Below are positions 43,108 through 53,146 of a DNA stretch of 64,000 nucleotides, piece after piece. Position 1 is the stretch's first letter. The number at the start of each line of letters is the position of its first letter. The notes below the pieces were generated by a model. It ran no database searches and was not told the origin of the DNA. It worked only from the letters and a program-made list of their open reading frames with translations. Position numbers and translations under genes: made by a program. The stretch is from Thiohalophilus sp. GTDB lineage: Bacteria > Pseudomonadota > Gammaproteobacteria > UBA6429 > Thiohalophilaceae. The stretch is taken from the NCBI RefSeq assembly GCF_034521165.1, contig NZ_JAXHMV010000008.1, positions 682,001-746,000 on the forward strand. The letters run 5' to 3'.

Positions 43108-43977
43108 ATGAATGATAATGATGTTTTATCGGTAGGTAATGATGGAGCGGCAACAGTGAAGCCCCGAGACGATCGATTCTATGTTATGTATTGTCAGATG
43201 TGCACCATGTTCAAGTGCACGGCATGTGGTTTCGGTAATATACTGGTTGGTTTGGCTATCCTGTTCGGCCTGTGGTGGCTAGGGATTTTTCTGATTACGC
43301 TGGATCCGTCAAATTCTTTTTTTAAGTCATTCGGAATAATACAGGCCTTCGAAGCACTGCCTGGGCTGTGGGCCAGCGGTTCGATTCCTGACGCTCTTGT
43401 AAACAGTGGTTATCGACTTGGAATGGGAATGCTGTTTGCTATAGCCATTGGTGTTCCAATTGGAATCGTAATGGGACGTATAGCATCGTTCCAGAAACTT
43501 ACTAACGTTCCATTTCAGTTTATGCGGATGATCAGCCCATTGTCATGGGAGCCGATCGCGGTAGTTGCATTTTTGACATGGAATGATGCAATTATCTTCC
43601 TGATTACCATTGCTGCTGTATGGCCGGTAATGTTCTCTACTGCGGCCGGATTGCAGAAAGTAGATCCAAGCTGGTTTAAAGTGGCTAAAAATCTTGGCGC
43701 GAATCCGCTGCATATTCTAAAAACAATTATTTTTCCGGCGATTGCTTTTGATATTTTTACTGGTATTCGACTCGCACTGGGTGTTGCGTGGATCGTAATT
43801 ATCCCCGCCGAATTCCTGGGTGTGACCTCCGGATTTGGGTACGCAATACAGGATGCACGAGAGAGCATGAATTACCCGAATCTTATGGGAGTTATACTCG
43901 TAATCGGTCTCGTCGGTTATATCCTGGACAGTATTCTTGTAATGCTGATCAAGCAGTTCTCCTGGAACAAAAAATGA
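43108..43977 (+). CDS. ABC importer permease 2, with N-terminal four-Cys motif
   Basis: 289 residues, paralogous to permease 1 through the EAA loop FKVAKNLGANPLHILKTIIFPA and the end FGYAIQDARESMNYPNL. What sets it apart is a cytoplasmic N-terminal segment YCQMCTMFKCTACGFG with Cys29, Cys32, Cys37 and Cys40 (C-X2-C-X4-C-X2-C) directly before the first helix. This is a zinc-ribbon or iron-sulfur-like ligand set that ordinary TauC/NrtB permeases lack. It may sense redox or metal state. It is encoded 116 bp after permease 1. Confidence 0.88.
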   Translation: MNDNDVLSVGNDGAATVKPRDDRFYVMYCQMCTMFKCTACGFGNILVGLAILFGLWWLGIFLITLDPSNSFFKSFGIIQAFEALPGLWASGSIPDALVNSGYRLGMGMLFAIAIGVPIGIVMGRIASFQKLTNVPFQFMRMISPLSWEPIAVVAFLTWNDAIIFLITIAAVWPVMFSTAAGLQKVDPSWFKVAKNLGANPLHILKTIIFPAIAFDIFTGIRLALGVAWIVIIPAEFLGVTSGFGYAIQDARESMNYPNLMGVILVIGLVGYILDSILVMLIKQFSWNKK

Positions 43978-44069
43978 TTATCACGGCTATCTCTTGAAAC
44001 TGATACCGAGTTCAATAGTTAATTCAACGTTTTGATGTAGATCGATTAATTAGAGGATATGGAGACAAA

Positions 44070-44456
44070 ATGTCAAAGCTTAATATAGTGTGTGTCACTG
44101 GGACGCACGAAAAAATGCAAATGGCTGCAATGTTTGCATCTGTTGCCGCTGCGTCTGGTGATGAAGTCGTAGTATTTCTGTCCATGAACGCTTTGCCATA
44201 CTTTACGAAGCACTATAGTGAAGCCGCTCCTGTTGAAGGCGAGCTTGGTGAACTTATGTCGAAAAAAGGCGTCCCGCCTTTCAAACAACTGTTCCAGCAA
44301 GCAGTAGAGCTGGGTGATGCGAAGCTATTGCCTTGCTCGATGGCGCTCGATTTGATGGAAATTACCGGTGAAGATCTTGAGCCTGAGCTTGGCCCACCAA
44401 CCGGACTTACACGCTTTTTGAGTGATGCCGAAGAAGGGCATATGGTTACATTCTAA
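44070..44456 (+). CDS. DsrE-like sulfur-relay protein
   Basis: 128 residues. The DsrE/F-like fold: IVCVTGTHEKMQMAAMFASVAAASGDEVVVFLSM, then the conserved Cys89 in KLLPCSMALDLMEI. This Cys carries persulfide in related DsrE2 proteins. It works in cytoplasmic sulfur transfer. It follows permease 2 by 92 bp and precedes a TusA-like protein and an SQR-like flavoprotein, a common trio in sulfur oxidisers. Confidence 0.85.
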   Translation: MSKLNIVCVTGTHEKMQMAAMFASVAAASGDEVVVFLSMNALPYFTKHYSEAAPVEGELGELMSKKGVPPFKQLFQQAVELGDAKLLPCSMALDLMEITGEDLEPELGPPTGLTRFLSDAEEGHMVTF

Positions 44457-44493
44457 TATATGCGCCCAGTAATGGCAATTAAATGAGGTATTA

Positions 44494-44730
44494 ATGATGA
44501 GTGATACTAATAAAGTAATCGATGCAAGAGATACGTTTTGCCCAGGGCCTCTTATGGAGCTGATCACACATATGAAACAAGCGGAAGTTGGCGAGACACT
44601 GGAGTTATTATCAACTGACGAAGGTTCTGGTAATGATGTGCCAGAATGGGTTAACAAGGTCGGTCATGAGCTTGTCAGCAGTGAGAAGATCGACGGCGTT
44701 TGGCATATTTTTATTCGCAAAATGAAATAA
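44494..44730 (+). CDS. TusA-like sulfur carrier
   Basis: 78 residues. The TusA signature Cys16 is in FCPGPLMELI, followed by VGETLELLSTDEGSGNDVPEWVNKVGHEL. TusA-type proteins pass a sulfane sulfur on this Cys. Tandem start codons (ATGATG) leave a one-residue ambiguity. It sits between the DsrE-like and the SQR-like gene. Confidence 0.92.
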   Translation: MMSDTNKVIDARDTFCPGPLMELITHMKQAEVGETLELLSTDEGSGNDVPEWVNKVGHELVSSEKIDGVWHIFIRKMK

Positions 44731-44812
44731 CAGGTGTTGTCTGTTGTGTCTGAATGGTAAACCCTGACCAGCAGTAACAATAGCCTGGTTCAAGTTTGGA
44801 TAGGAGAATGCA

Positions 44813-45946
44813 ATGAGAATTCTAATTGTTGGCGGTGGCACAGGTGGTACCATTCTGGCTAATAATCTGGCGCGACGCTTGGCCTCCGAAATTCGAAGTC
44901 GTAAAGTTAAATTAACGATGCTTTCAGCATCGGATAAGCACATGTACCAGCCTGGTCTTTTATATGTGGCATTTGGGCAGATGACACCAGACCAGCTGTA
45001 TAGGGACCAGCAGAGCCTTCTCGAGCCTGGTATCGATTTCCATGTGGATCCTGCAGAAGAGTTCCAGCTCGATAATAACAAGGTAATTACAAAGAGTGGA
45101 AAAACACATGAGTATGACATGCTGGTAATTGCGACAGGTTCGCGCATTGCTCCAGAGCAGATTCCTGGTATGTCCGAAGGTGCGGATACTTTTTATTCTG
45201 AAGCCGGCGCAGTCAAGATGTTCAAGCGGCTGCGTGAAATTGAGGAAGGAACAATAGCAGTTGCGGTTGGCGTGCCTCATAAATGTCCCATTGCTCCTGT
45301 TGAACTCGTGTTCGCACTGCATGATTACTTTACTGCAAAAGGTATACGCGACAAAATCAAGATCAAATACCACTATCCGATTGGCAGAATTCATACGATC
45401 GCCAATGTGGCCACATGGGCAAAACCTGAATTCGACAGGATGGGAATTGAATATGAAACTCTGTTCAATGTTAAAGAGGTTGATCCGGAGAACAAGGTGG
45501 TCAGAAGCGAGGAAGGAACCGAAACCAAGTATGACATGTTGATCGCAATTCCTCCGCACACCGGCATGGAGGTTGTTGAGAAAAACAACCTTGGAACAGG
45601 TGGTTGGATACCAACAGACAGGCACAGGCTGACAATGGAAGGCTATGACAATGTTTATGTGTTGGGTGATACGACGAACCTGCCTGTCAGCAAGACCGGG
45701 TCCGCGGCTCATTTCGAAGCAGAGGTTGTTGCCGAGAATATTGCTTCAATTATCAAAATCGGCATTCCTGTAAGAGATTATGACGGGAAAGTTTACTGTT
45801 TCATTGAGACCGGGCATGACAGTGCGACTCATGCAATGTTTGACTATAAAAACCCGCCTGATCTGAAGCCATCATCCAAACCGATGCACTGGTTTAAAAT
45901 GGCCTATAACCAGATGTACTGGTCCAGTGTCCGCGGATTACTCTAA
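44813..45946 (+). CDS. Sulfide:quinone oxidoreductase-like flavoprotein
   Basis: 377 residues. FAD-binding ILIVGGGTGGTILANNL at the start, LVIATGSRIAP and NVYVLGDTTNLPVSKTGSAAHFEAEVV for the second FAD contact. Only two Cys are present, Cys158 in VPHKCPIAPVE and Cys329 in GKVYCFIETG, at the places of the two redox-active Cys of SQR. The C-terminal WFKMAYNQMYW could anchor it to the membrane. It probably oxidises sulfide (or COS-derived sulfide) to persulfide and reduces quinone. DUF1641 follows 13 bp later. Confidence 0.85.
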   Translation: MRILIVGGGTGGTILANNLARRLASEIRSRKVKLTMLSASDKHMYQPGLLYVAFGQMTPDQLYRDQQSLLEPGIDFHVDPAEEFQLDNNKVITKSGKTHEYDMLVIATGSRIAPEQIPGMSEGADTFYSEAGAVKMFKRLREIEEGTIAVAVGVPHKCPIAPVELVFALHDYFTAKGIRDKIKIKYHYPIGRIHTIANVATWAKPEFDRMGIEYETLFNVKEVDPENKVVRSEEGTETKYDMLIAIPPHTGMEVVEKNNLGTGGWIPTDRHRLTMEGYDNVYVLGDTTNLPVSKTGSAAHFEAEVVAENIASIIKIGIPVRDYDGKVYCFIETGHDSATHAMFDYKNPPDLKPSSKPMHWFKMAYNQMYWSSVRGLL

Positions 45947-45959
45947 GGAAGCAGATATT

Positions 45960-46391
45960 ATGACTACTGAAAATGAAGCAACTTTAGACAATCTTGATCG
46001 GAATGACATTGAAGGGTTGGTTGAAATCGCCAACCTCGTATCAGCAGCTCGTGATGCAATGTCTGATGAAATTGTCACACGTATAGCTGGTACAATGAGT
46101 GAGGGGTTAACGCTTCTAGATCGACTGACACGTAATGAAGGTCTGATGCGCCTACTCCAGGTCCTTGACAAGCCTGAAAGTCAGAATTTGCTCATTGCCC
46201 TTTCAGAGGCGATTCATGCGACGAGCCAGGAAATATCCGCTGCGCCACCCGCAACAGGTGGGTTTGGTTGCATGGTGCGTGTCGCCAAAGATCCTGGCAC
46301 GCAAGAGGGTATAAGACTCCTGTCGCTTATAGGCAAGCATATGAGCCATAGCCTGCGCGAGCAACACCATAAGGGAGGGAGTTCCGCTTAG
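45960..46391 (+). CDS. DUF1641 family protein
   Basis: 143 residues from ATG 45960, 13 bp after the SQR-like gene. The sequence is helical and acidic, with the DUF1641 features NEGLMRLLQVLDKPESQNLLIALSEAI and a Gly-rich segment GGFGCMVRVAKDPGTQEGIRLL. DUF1641 proteins are usually encoded beside SQR-type flavoproteins or formate dehydrogenases, and their role is unknown. Last gene of the scn transcription unit; the spacer after it (46392-46620) has a loose AGCCACT...AGTGGCT hairpin at about 46436-46492. Confidence 0.8.
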   Translation: MTTENEATLDNLDRNDIEGLVEIANLVSAARDAMSDEIVTRIAGTMSEGLTLLDRLTRNEGLMRLLQVLDKPESQNLLIALSEAIHATSQEISAAPPATGGFGCMVRVAKDPGTQEGIRLLSLIGKHMSHSLREQHHKGGSSA

Positions 46392-46620
46392 CTTTCGGTA
46401 ATACATTCACAACCTCTATCACAAGCTGAGCAGCCAGCCACTTACGCTCAATGCACGTATTAATACAGATTTTGTGCGGTAGTGGCTGAGCTAATAGTAA
46501 GATCTACCTGTAAGTCATCGATAACTGGTTATTTTCAAGTTGTATTGCAAGGATATGCTGTTTTGACTCTGCTTCGGGTTCTACAACTTGAGGTCTTATA
46601 GTGCGTTAAGGGCTCTTCAT

Positions 46621-47433
46621 ATGCTTGTGTTATTTATCGGTGATGTTGTCGGCGAGCCAGGCAAACGGGCCATAGCTTCTGCGCTTCCTTGTTTACATTC
46701 CAGTTACCCGATCGATCTTGTCATCGCTAATGCTGAAAACATAGCGGATGGTAAGGGTGTCACGTCTGAAACGGCTGAGGAGCTGTTCTCCCTTGGTGTT
46801 GATGTTTTGACAAATGGTAACCACGCATGGGATAAATCAGAAGTAATTAATTATATCGTTACCGAACCTCGTTTGCTCAGGCCTTATAATTATCCCGTTG
46901 GAACTCCGGGTAGTGGCTGGCATGTAGTTACTACTAAAAGTCGAGCTAAAATTGGAATACTTAACCTTCTGGGTAACCTCTTTATGCCCTCATCGTTATC
47001 ATGCCTTTTCAAGGCTGCAGATGATGCATTGGCAAACAAACCATCAGATGTGAGTTGTGTTGTTGTTGATGTGCACGCAGAAGTGGCAAGCGAGAAGATT
47101 GCCATGGGATGGTACCTGGATGGGCGAGTATCTGCGGTTATTGGCACGCACACGCATGTTCCAACTGCTGATGAATGTGTGCTTCCCAGGGGGACAGGCT
47201 ACCTCACCGATGTCGGCATGACCGGGTGTTATAATTCTGTTGTTGGGATGGATATTAATCAGTCCATGAGGCGTTTGATTGACAAGGAGTCTGTCTCATT
47301 AACTGTTGCCCATGGTGAAGGTACACTTCACGCTGCACTGCTTGAGTTGAATGAAAAAACAGGTAGATGTATAGATATTCAGCGATTACGGATGAGGGAG
47401 TCTGAATTGACCAGTCATCAACTTTGTGTATAG
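46621..47433 (+). CDS. YmdB-type metallophosphoesterase (TIGR00282)
   Basis: 270 residues from ATG 46621, where family homology starts (MLVLFIGDVVGEPGKRAI); an upstream in-frame start at 46588 is less likely. Metal-site blocks: FIGDVVGEPG, VIANAENIADGKGVT, TNGNHAWDKSE, VDVHAEVASEK and GTHTHVPTADE. Relatives hydrolyse 2',3'-cyclic nucleotides and affect biofilm genes. It is downstream of the scn unit on the same strand but separated by 230 bp, so probably unrelated. Confidence 0.9.
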   Translation: MLVLFIGDVVGEPGKRAIASALPCLHSSYPIDLVIANAENIADGKGVTSETAEELFSLGVDVLTNGNHAWDKSEVINYIVTEPRLLRPYNYPVGTPGSGWHVVTTKSRAKIGILNLLGNLFMPSSLSCLFKAADDALANKPSDVSCVVVDVHAEVASEKIAMGWYLDGRVSAVIGTHTHVPTADECVLPRGTGYLTDVGMTGCYNSVVGMDINQSMRRLIDKESVSLTVAHGEGTLHAALLELNEKTGRCIDIQRLRMRESELTSHQLCV

Positions 47434-47940
47434 AGGCGCCAGTTCCAGATTTGCTAATTTGTCCACATACTGGATGTCGAATCTTGTAACCGGGACGCTT
47501 AGCTTAACGTCTCTCACAGGCTTAACAACTTTGTGGACACCCCACACCTGCTTTTCTACTCAACTCCGAATTCTTCCATTATGTCCCTCTCGGGGTGACT
47601 ATTTTTTGTCCAGGCGCCGGTTTGCTCGGGCTAATAAATATGATTCCAGCACCAATCTGGCGCATTGGCTACTTGACTCGACTCCGTCTTTGTTGATTCT
47701 ATTATGCCGCCCTTGTATTTATTCTGCAGAGCAGTAACAATAATTGATACAGCGTCTATGGATATTATTTTTTGAATGATTCTAAATCACGTAAATTCAT
47801 AGCATTGCTGAATCGACTTTCCAGCATGGGCGATGGTGACTTTTTGAGCACGCCAGCCCGGTTCGACCCAAGTCGGATTAAACAGAATAATTATTATATT
47901 TGTTCCCTGTTAGCGGGACGGAATACTTTTAGGTGGGGTT
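47434..47940. other. Gene-poor spacer before the GGDEF-EAL gene
   Basis: About 500 bp. Two moderately long plus-strand frames (47426-47737 and 47772-48209) lack coding character or overlap the next gene, so I do not call them. No repeat or terminator is evident. Confidence 0.4.
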
Positions 47941-49578
47941 ATGGTGCTGAAGTACATAACGATGTCCCTCGTGGTGGTTGGCCTGGTATTACTGCTCTCC
48001 TCGTTGCGTCCGGTCAGGAAAATTTGTCAGGAAAAGGAATGCACCGACCTGACCTGGAATTTCATTTTTATTTTGCTGGTCTTGTTTATTGCCGGCTATA
48101 TTGCCCAGTTGACGATGCTGAGCCGTCAGGCTGTCCCTGGCATTGCGGAAATTCTTGTGGCAATGGTCTTTCTGGGCGGCAGCCTGTTCGTGCTGTTAAT
48201 CACCCGTAGCAGTCTTTCCAGTATTGAATACATCCGGCGTATTTCCGCGCTGGAACTCCATTACGCCTATCATGATCACCTGACCGGATTACCCAACCGC
48301 AATTTCCTGTATGAGAAGATTGAAGGTCTGATCAAGGACAGCTCGTCAGCTCACTTCGAGTTCGTGGTACTGATGATGGATCTGAACCAGTTCAAGGAAG
48401 TTAACGATTCGATGGGACACCAGGCCGGTGACAGGCTGATTCAGCATGTCGCGACCCGGATCAAGAAAGTGTTGCGGGTGACGGATACCTTCGTTCGCCT
48501 TGGCGGGGATGAGTTTGCGGTGTTGTTGCCGGGCGCAAATGATAAGACAGCAGAAGTGGTGGCGCAGAATATCGTCCGTTTTATGCAGGACCCGTTTCGA
48601 ATCGACCGTCGCCAGATACCGATTGGTATCAGTATCGGTCTGGCCTGTTATCCCGAGGATGGTCCCTCGGCGGATATGCTGATTCAGCATGCCGACGTGG
48701 CCATGTACATGGCCAAGGAGAGCGGGTCCGGTTATGCGTTTTACGACGCGAGCGAGGATCAATACACCACCCAGCGTCTGAGCATGTTGTGTAATCTGCG
48801 TGATGCCATGGATAACCGGCAGATTACGCTGCACTACCAGCCGATTATCGATATGCAGCACAAGAAGGTCTGGGGGGTGGAAGCCCTGGCCCGCTGGCAG
48901 CATCCGGAGCTGGGACTGGTGATGCCGGATGAGTTTATTCCCCTGGCGGTGCAGTCGAACCTGATGCGACCGTTATCCCAGTACATTTTGCGCACTGCAC
49001 TACAGCAAATGGCCGAATGGCAAAAGGAAGGACTGGATTTACGCATGAGCGTGAACCTTTCCATTCATGATATCCAGGATGCCCTATTGCCTGAAAAATT
49101 GCGCGAACTGATCGAGCGCTACCGGATTAATCCGGCCCGGTTGATGCTGGAGATTACCGAAAACAGTGTGATGACCGATTCACATGGGATGCGCGTGGTG
49201 ATTGAGCAATTGCATGAAATGGGCGTCAGCCTGGCGATTGATGATTTTGGTACCGGTTATTCGTCACTGGCCTATCTCAAGCAGATTCCGGCCGATGAGA
49301 TCAAAATCGACAAATCGTTTGTGCGGGATATGAGCCGCGATGATAATGACGCGGTGATTGTCCGCACGACCATCGATCTGGCGCATAACATGGGACGGCG
49401 GGTGATTGCCGAAGGTGTCGAGGCGCAGGACGCCTATGAATTGCTCGAAATATTGCGTTGCGATCTTGCCCAGGGCTATTACATCTGCCGGCCTGTCAGC
49501 GTTGCGGAATTTCGACGCTGGCTGGCGCATGGCCCCGTTACCGAGTTGCTGGCGGCGCGTGCCGACAGTCCGGCCTGA
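47941..49578 (+). CDS. Membrane GGDEF-EAL protein (cyclic-di-GMP turnover)
   Basis: 545 residues. Membrane helices at about 7-25, 40-60 and 68-87. The GGDEF domain (about 105-270) is intact with GGDEF at 188-192 and an upstream RXXD inhibitory site RVTD (179-182). The EAL domain (about 290-535) has EAL at 314-316, then LEITENSVM, IDDFGTGYSSL, KIDKSF and EGVE, all catalytic. Both activities are thus possible, with the phosphodiesterase more likely dominant. The input is a short membrane region with no recognised sensor. No operon partner is evident. Confidence 0.93.
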   Translation: MVLKYITMSLVVVGLVLLLSSLRPVRKICQEKECTDLTWNFIFILLVLFIAGYIAQLTMLSRQAVPGIAEILVAMVFLGGSLFVLLITRSSLSSIEYIRRISALELHYAYHDHLTGLPNRNFLYEKIEGLIKDSSSAHFEFVVLMMDLNQFKEVNDSMGHQAGDRLIQHVATRIKKVLRVTDTFVRLGGDEFAVLLPGANDKTAEVVAQNIVRFMQDPFRIDRRQIPIGISIGLACYPEDGPSADMLIQHADVAMYMAKESGSGYAFYDASEDQYTTQRLSMLCNLRDAMDNRQITLHYQPIIDMQHKKVWGVEALARWQHPELGLVMPDEFIPLAVQSNLMRPLSQYILRTALQQMAEWQKEGLDLRMSVNLSIHDIQDALLPEKLRELIERYRINPARLMLEITENSVMTDSHGMRVVIEQLHEMGVSLAIDDFGTGYSSLAYLKQIPADEIKIDKSFVRDMSRDDNDAVIVRTTIDLAHNMGRRVIAEGVEAQDAYELLEILRCDLAQGYYICRPVSVAEFRRWLAHGPVTELLAARADSPA

Positions 49579-49591
49579 GCGATACGTTATT

Positions 49592-49789
49592 TCAGTCATA
49601 CAGGCGTTGATCCCGGGTGTTCATGTCCCGGATAAAGAGGGACAGGGCGGCTTCGGCTTCATCGCGACTATCGTAGGGGCCCTTGTCCAGCCCTGTCCGA
49701 CAGGCAAAATACCAGCGGGTATCGATATTGAATAAACGGCCGCTGCGAAAGGGAATCGCGCCCTGCTCACCCCGGCGATGCACGTGCAT
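49592..49789 (-). CDS. Small conserved protein, DUF6316-like
   Basis: 65 residues (MHVHRRGEQGAIPFRSGR...). The block RWYFACRTGLDKGPYDSRDEAEAALSLFIRDM is a known small-protein pattern in gammaproteobacteria (aromatic strand, then GP-DSR-EAE helix). No catalytic residues. It is convergent with the GGDEF-EAL gene. Function unknown. Confidence 0.6.
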   Translation of the reverse strand: MHVHRRGEQGAIPFRSGRLFNIDTRWYFACRTGLDKGPYDSRDEAEAALSLFIRDMNTRDQRLYD

Positions 49790-49883
49790 GACAGGTTCTC
49801 CATGATGGTTGCTTTGTGATCTATAGACCCCGGCACTGCGTTCGTCAATTTCCCGAGAAAAATACCGGTCTTTGGATGACGGC

Positions 49884-52782
49884 TTAACCGGCGATCAATA
49901 GTCGCACGGCATCCAGTGTGGGTTCGATCTGCAGAATGTGACGGGACAACGCGTCCCGCTGCGCCTGAAGCTGCCGGATTTCTTCATCGCGGACGTTGGG
50001 ATTGATGGTGGCCAGGTGTTGCAGGCGGGTGATATCGGTCTCCAGCAGGCTCAGCATATGCCGGTTGGCCTGTTCGAGTATTTCGCGTGCCGGTGCCTGC
50101 ACCAGGGTTTCGGCCCGGTCAAACATGTCTCGCAAGCTGTCCTGACGGGCGCGCAGGATCCGGTTACGGGTGGTCTTGTCCAGCTCGGTGGGGAGGATGC
50201 GCAGTGTGTCGGCCGGGAACCGCTCGCTGAGATCCCGCCCCTCGGAATCAACCACCCGGCGCACCAGGGTCGGGGGCAAAAAGCGCGGCAATTGCAGCCG
50301 TCTGGGCGCCATGCCCTCGAGAATAAAATGGCACTCCAGCAGCAGAGTTCCGGCGGGCAGACCGCTGGCCCGCAGAATCGCCAGCGCGGCGTTGCCCTGG
50401 CGCGCTTCCAGAACCTGATCCATGATGCCGCGAATCATCGGATGTTCCCAGCTCATAAACTGCCACTCCTCGCGGGCCAGAGCGGTGGCGCGGGAGAAGG
50501 TGAGCGTCAGCCCGTCATCCGGCAGGCCGGGGAAGTGATCCACCAGCATGTGCGCACCGGGATGCATGACATGGCTATCACTGCCATGCACCTCCAGATC
50601 GACCCCGAACTGGGCACAGGCCTCCTCCAGAAATTCAGACAGTCGCGGATCGTTATCCAGACGGCGAATGGCCTGTTGCAGATAATCGGCTTCTTCGGCC
50701 CGGTAGGAGTTGAGTTCGAGCAGCCGATCGCGGCCGGCGTCCAGTTGTTGAGAAAGTTGTTGATGATACTCCGCGATTTCCCCCAGCAGTGTCTCGAACG
50801 AGGTGGTGATGTTCGATGGCTGATGCATCTCCGCGTCGATGGCTTCCCGAAACCGGGTAAACACGGCATCGCCGGTGGCACAGGGATGTAAAAAAGCATC
50901 CAGCGCGTCGTGATATAAACGGTAGAGAATACTTTGCGGCGTGTCTGCCAGATAAGCGACATGGATCTGTACGGTTTGTGTCTGACCAATGCGATCCAGG
51001 CGACCAATGCGCTGTTCGAGCAGATCCGGGTGCGCGGGCAGGTCGAACATCAGCAGATGATGAGCAAACTGGAAATTACGACCCTTCGCTGCCGATCTCC
51101 GAGCAGATCAGCAACCGGGCGCCTTCTTCCGGGTCGGCAAAATAGGCGGCGGCCCGATCCCGCTCGATAATGCTCATCTGCTCATGAAAAACGGCGCAAC
51201 GCAGACCGACCCGATCGGCCAGGTAGTGATGCAGTGTGCGAGCCGTCTGTGCCTGCGCGCAGATCAGAAGAAACTTTTCACCCCGGTATTCGCGTACGGT
51301 CTCGATTACCCATTGCACCCGGGGATCAAACGCGACCCAGTCGGTTGCGGCCTCGTTCTGTTGCGACCAGAGTTGTTCCGGGTTCAACCGCCAGGTGGTG
51401 TCGTCATCGCAGGCACTGGCATACGCTTGCGCATAGGCGTCGGGCAGGGGCAGGGCGGTGGCGTGCAGCTGCCGCTCGGGAAACCCGCTGATCGCCGCGC
51501 GGGTATTGCGAAACAGGACCCGGCCGGTGCCATGACGATCGACCAGCAGATGAATCAGTTGCTGACGGGCATGATGATGTTCCGTGCGATGCCACTCGTC
51601 CGTTGGCGCATGATTGGCGAGCGACATCAGGCGCTCGAAGGCGGGGTGCTCGCCGAGCGCCAGATGCAGTGCCTCCCGTGAGGCCTCACCCAGCGGTTGA
51701 TCCTCCAGCAACGCATTCACCGCTCGCAGGATCGGCTGATAAAGGGCTTCTTCTTCAAGGAATTCATCCAGATCAAAAAAGCGTTGCGGATCCAGCAGTC
51801 GCAGGCGGGCAAAATGGCCGGCGATGCCCAGCTGTTCCGGCGTCGCGGTCAATAACAGCACCGCCGGGATGCGCGCCGCCAGTTGTTCGATAAAACGGTA
51901 TTCGGGGCTGACCCGTTCGGGCTGCCAGTCAAGATGATGGGCCTCGTCGACGACCAGCAGATCCCATGACGCCGTTAACGCCTGTTGCTGGCGCTCGGTA
52001 TGGCTCATGAACATTTCCAGCGGGCACAGAACCAGCTGCTCGGTCTCGAAGGGATTGTCGTCCTGTTCGCTCAGGGCCTGGCAGCGTTGTTCGTCCAGCA
52101 AACTGAAGCGCAGATTAAAGCGGCGCAACATTTCCACCAGCCATTGATGCAGAAGGTTTTCCGGCACCAGGATCAGCGCCCGGGCAATGCGCTCGTCCAG
52201 CAATTGCTTGTGCATGATGAGGCCCGCCTCGATGGTCTTGCCCAGTCCCACCTCATCGGCCAGGAGTACCCGGGGCGTGGCGCGGTTGGCGACTTCATGA
52301 GCAATGTAGAGCTGATGCGGCACCAGGTCGACCCGGCAGCCGCACAGCCCATGGACGGGCGCCGGCAATAACGCGTGCTGTCGCTCGCGGATCATCTGGC
52401 GTAACCGGTAAAGGCGGGCGGAGTCGATATGCCCGCCGAGTAACCGGTCCTGTGGCCGGCTGAGTTGCAAGCGGGGCGCCAGAGCGGTTTCAACGATCTG
52501 GCCGGGGTGGCCCTGCTCGTCGTGACCATAATAGATGAGCACGCCGTCATGCTCTTCCACGTGAGTGACAGACCACTTTGTGCCCTGATCATCATTGACG
52601 GTGTCATGGGGCAGAAAACGCATTCGCGTCAGCGGGGCATTATCCAGTCGATAGAGGCGATCTTCATCGATCGCCGGAAAGTAGAGATGGACCTGCCGGG
52701 GCTCGACAGTCCGTACGATACCCAGACCGAGTTCCGGTTCATTGTCGCTGTACCAGCGCTGGCCTGGGATGAAATTTTCCAT
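49884..52782 (-). pseudogene. rapA: rapA (RNA polymerase-associated helicase) broken by one frameshift
   Basis: Two frames form one RapA of about 960 residues. The first part (52782-51076) starts MENFIPGQRWYSDNEPELGLG and has helicase motifs LLADEVGLGKTIEAGLIMHK and VVDEAHHLDW. It ends ICSEIGSEGS and then a stop. The second part, read in the next frame, gives RNFQFAHHLLMFDLPAHPDL and RIGRLDRIGQ (motif VI). One extra base near 51078-51082 (GGG-T-CGTAAT on the minus strand) accounts for the break. RapA recycles RNA polymerase. It could be a sequencing error, since the rest of the gene is well kept. Confidence 0.9.
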
Positions 52783-53146
52783 GTCGCGATTGTGTCAAAT
52801 AACGGGGCCCACAGACAGTCTTGTCCCTGCACGTAAATTGTGCAAGCGCGAATGTCGTGCACAAAAAGGCGGCAGGGAACAGGCCAATGTGACGCCTGTC
52901 AAATTGTGATCATCTTGGAAGTATATAAGTAATTACCCGAATAGTGATGGCGTAATGTTTGCTTTAAAATTCCTCATAAGTGTTCTGAATGCCAGGTCCG
53001 GAGAGATTGCTTTGTTAAGTTGTTCCTCGCAATGACCCCACTATTGTCGTCATTGCGAGCGAAGCGAAGTAAATCTTGTGAACAACGTGACCGGGCATTC
53101 GAAACACTGAACTGGTGTGATACATGTTATTTATAAAGGAGGGGCA
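52783..53146. other. Spacer without a gene
   Basis: About 360 bp between rapA and the cyclotransferase. A fragment CATTGCGAGCGAAGCGAAG near 53053 is a commonly dispersed bacterial repeat word. A plain promoter for rapA is expected but not identified. Confidence 0.35.

Noticed and set aside
47772..48209. Possible gene overlapping the start of the GGDEF-EAL gene
   Set aside because: It overlaps the clear membrane region of the GGDEF-EAL protein in another frame and has no recognisable features.
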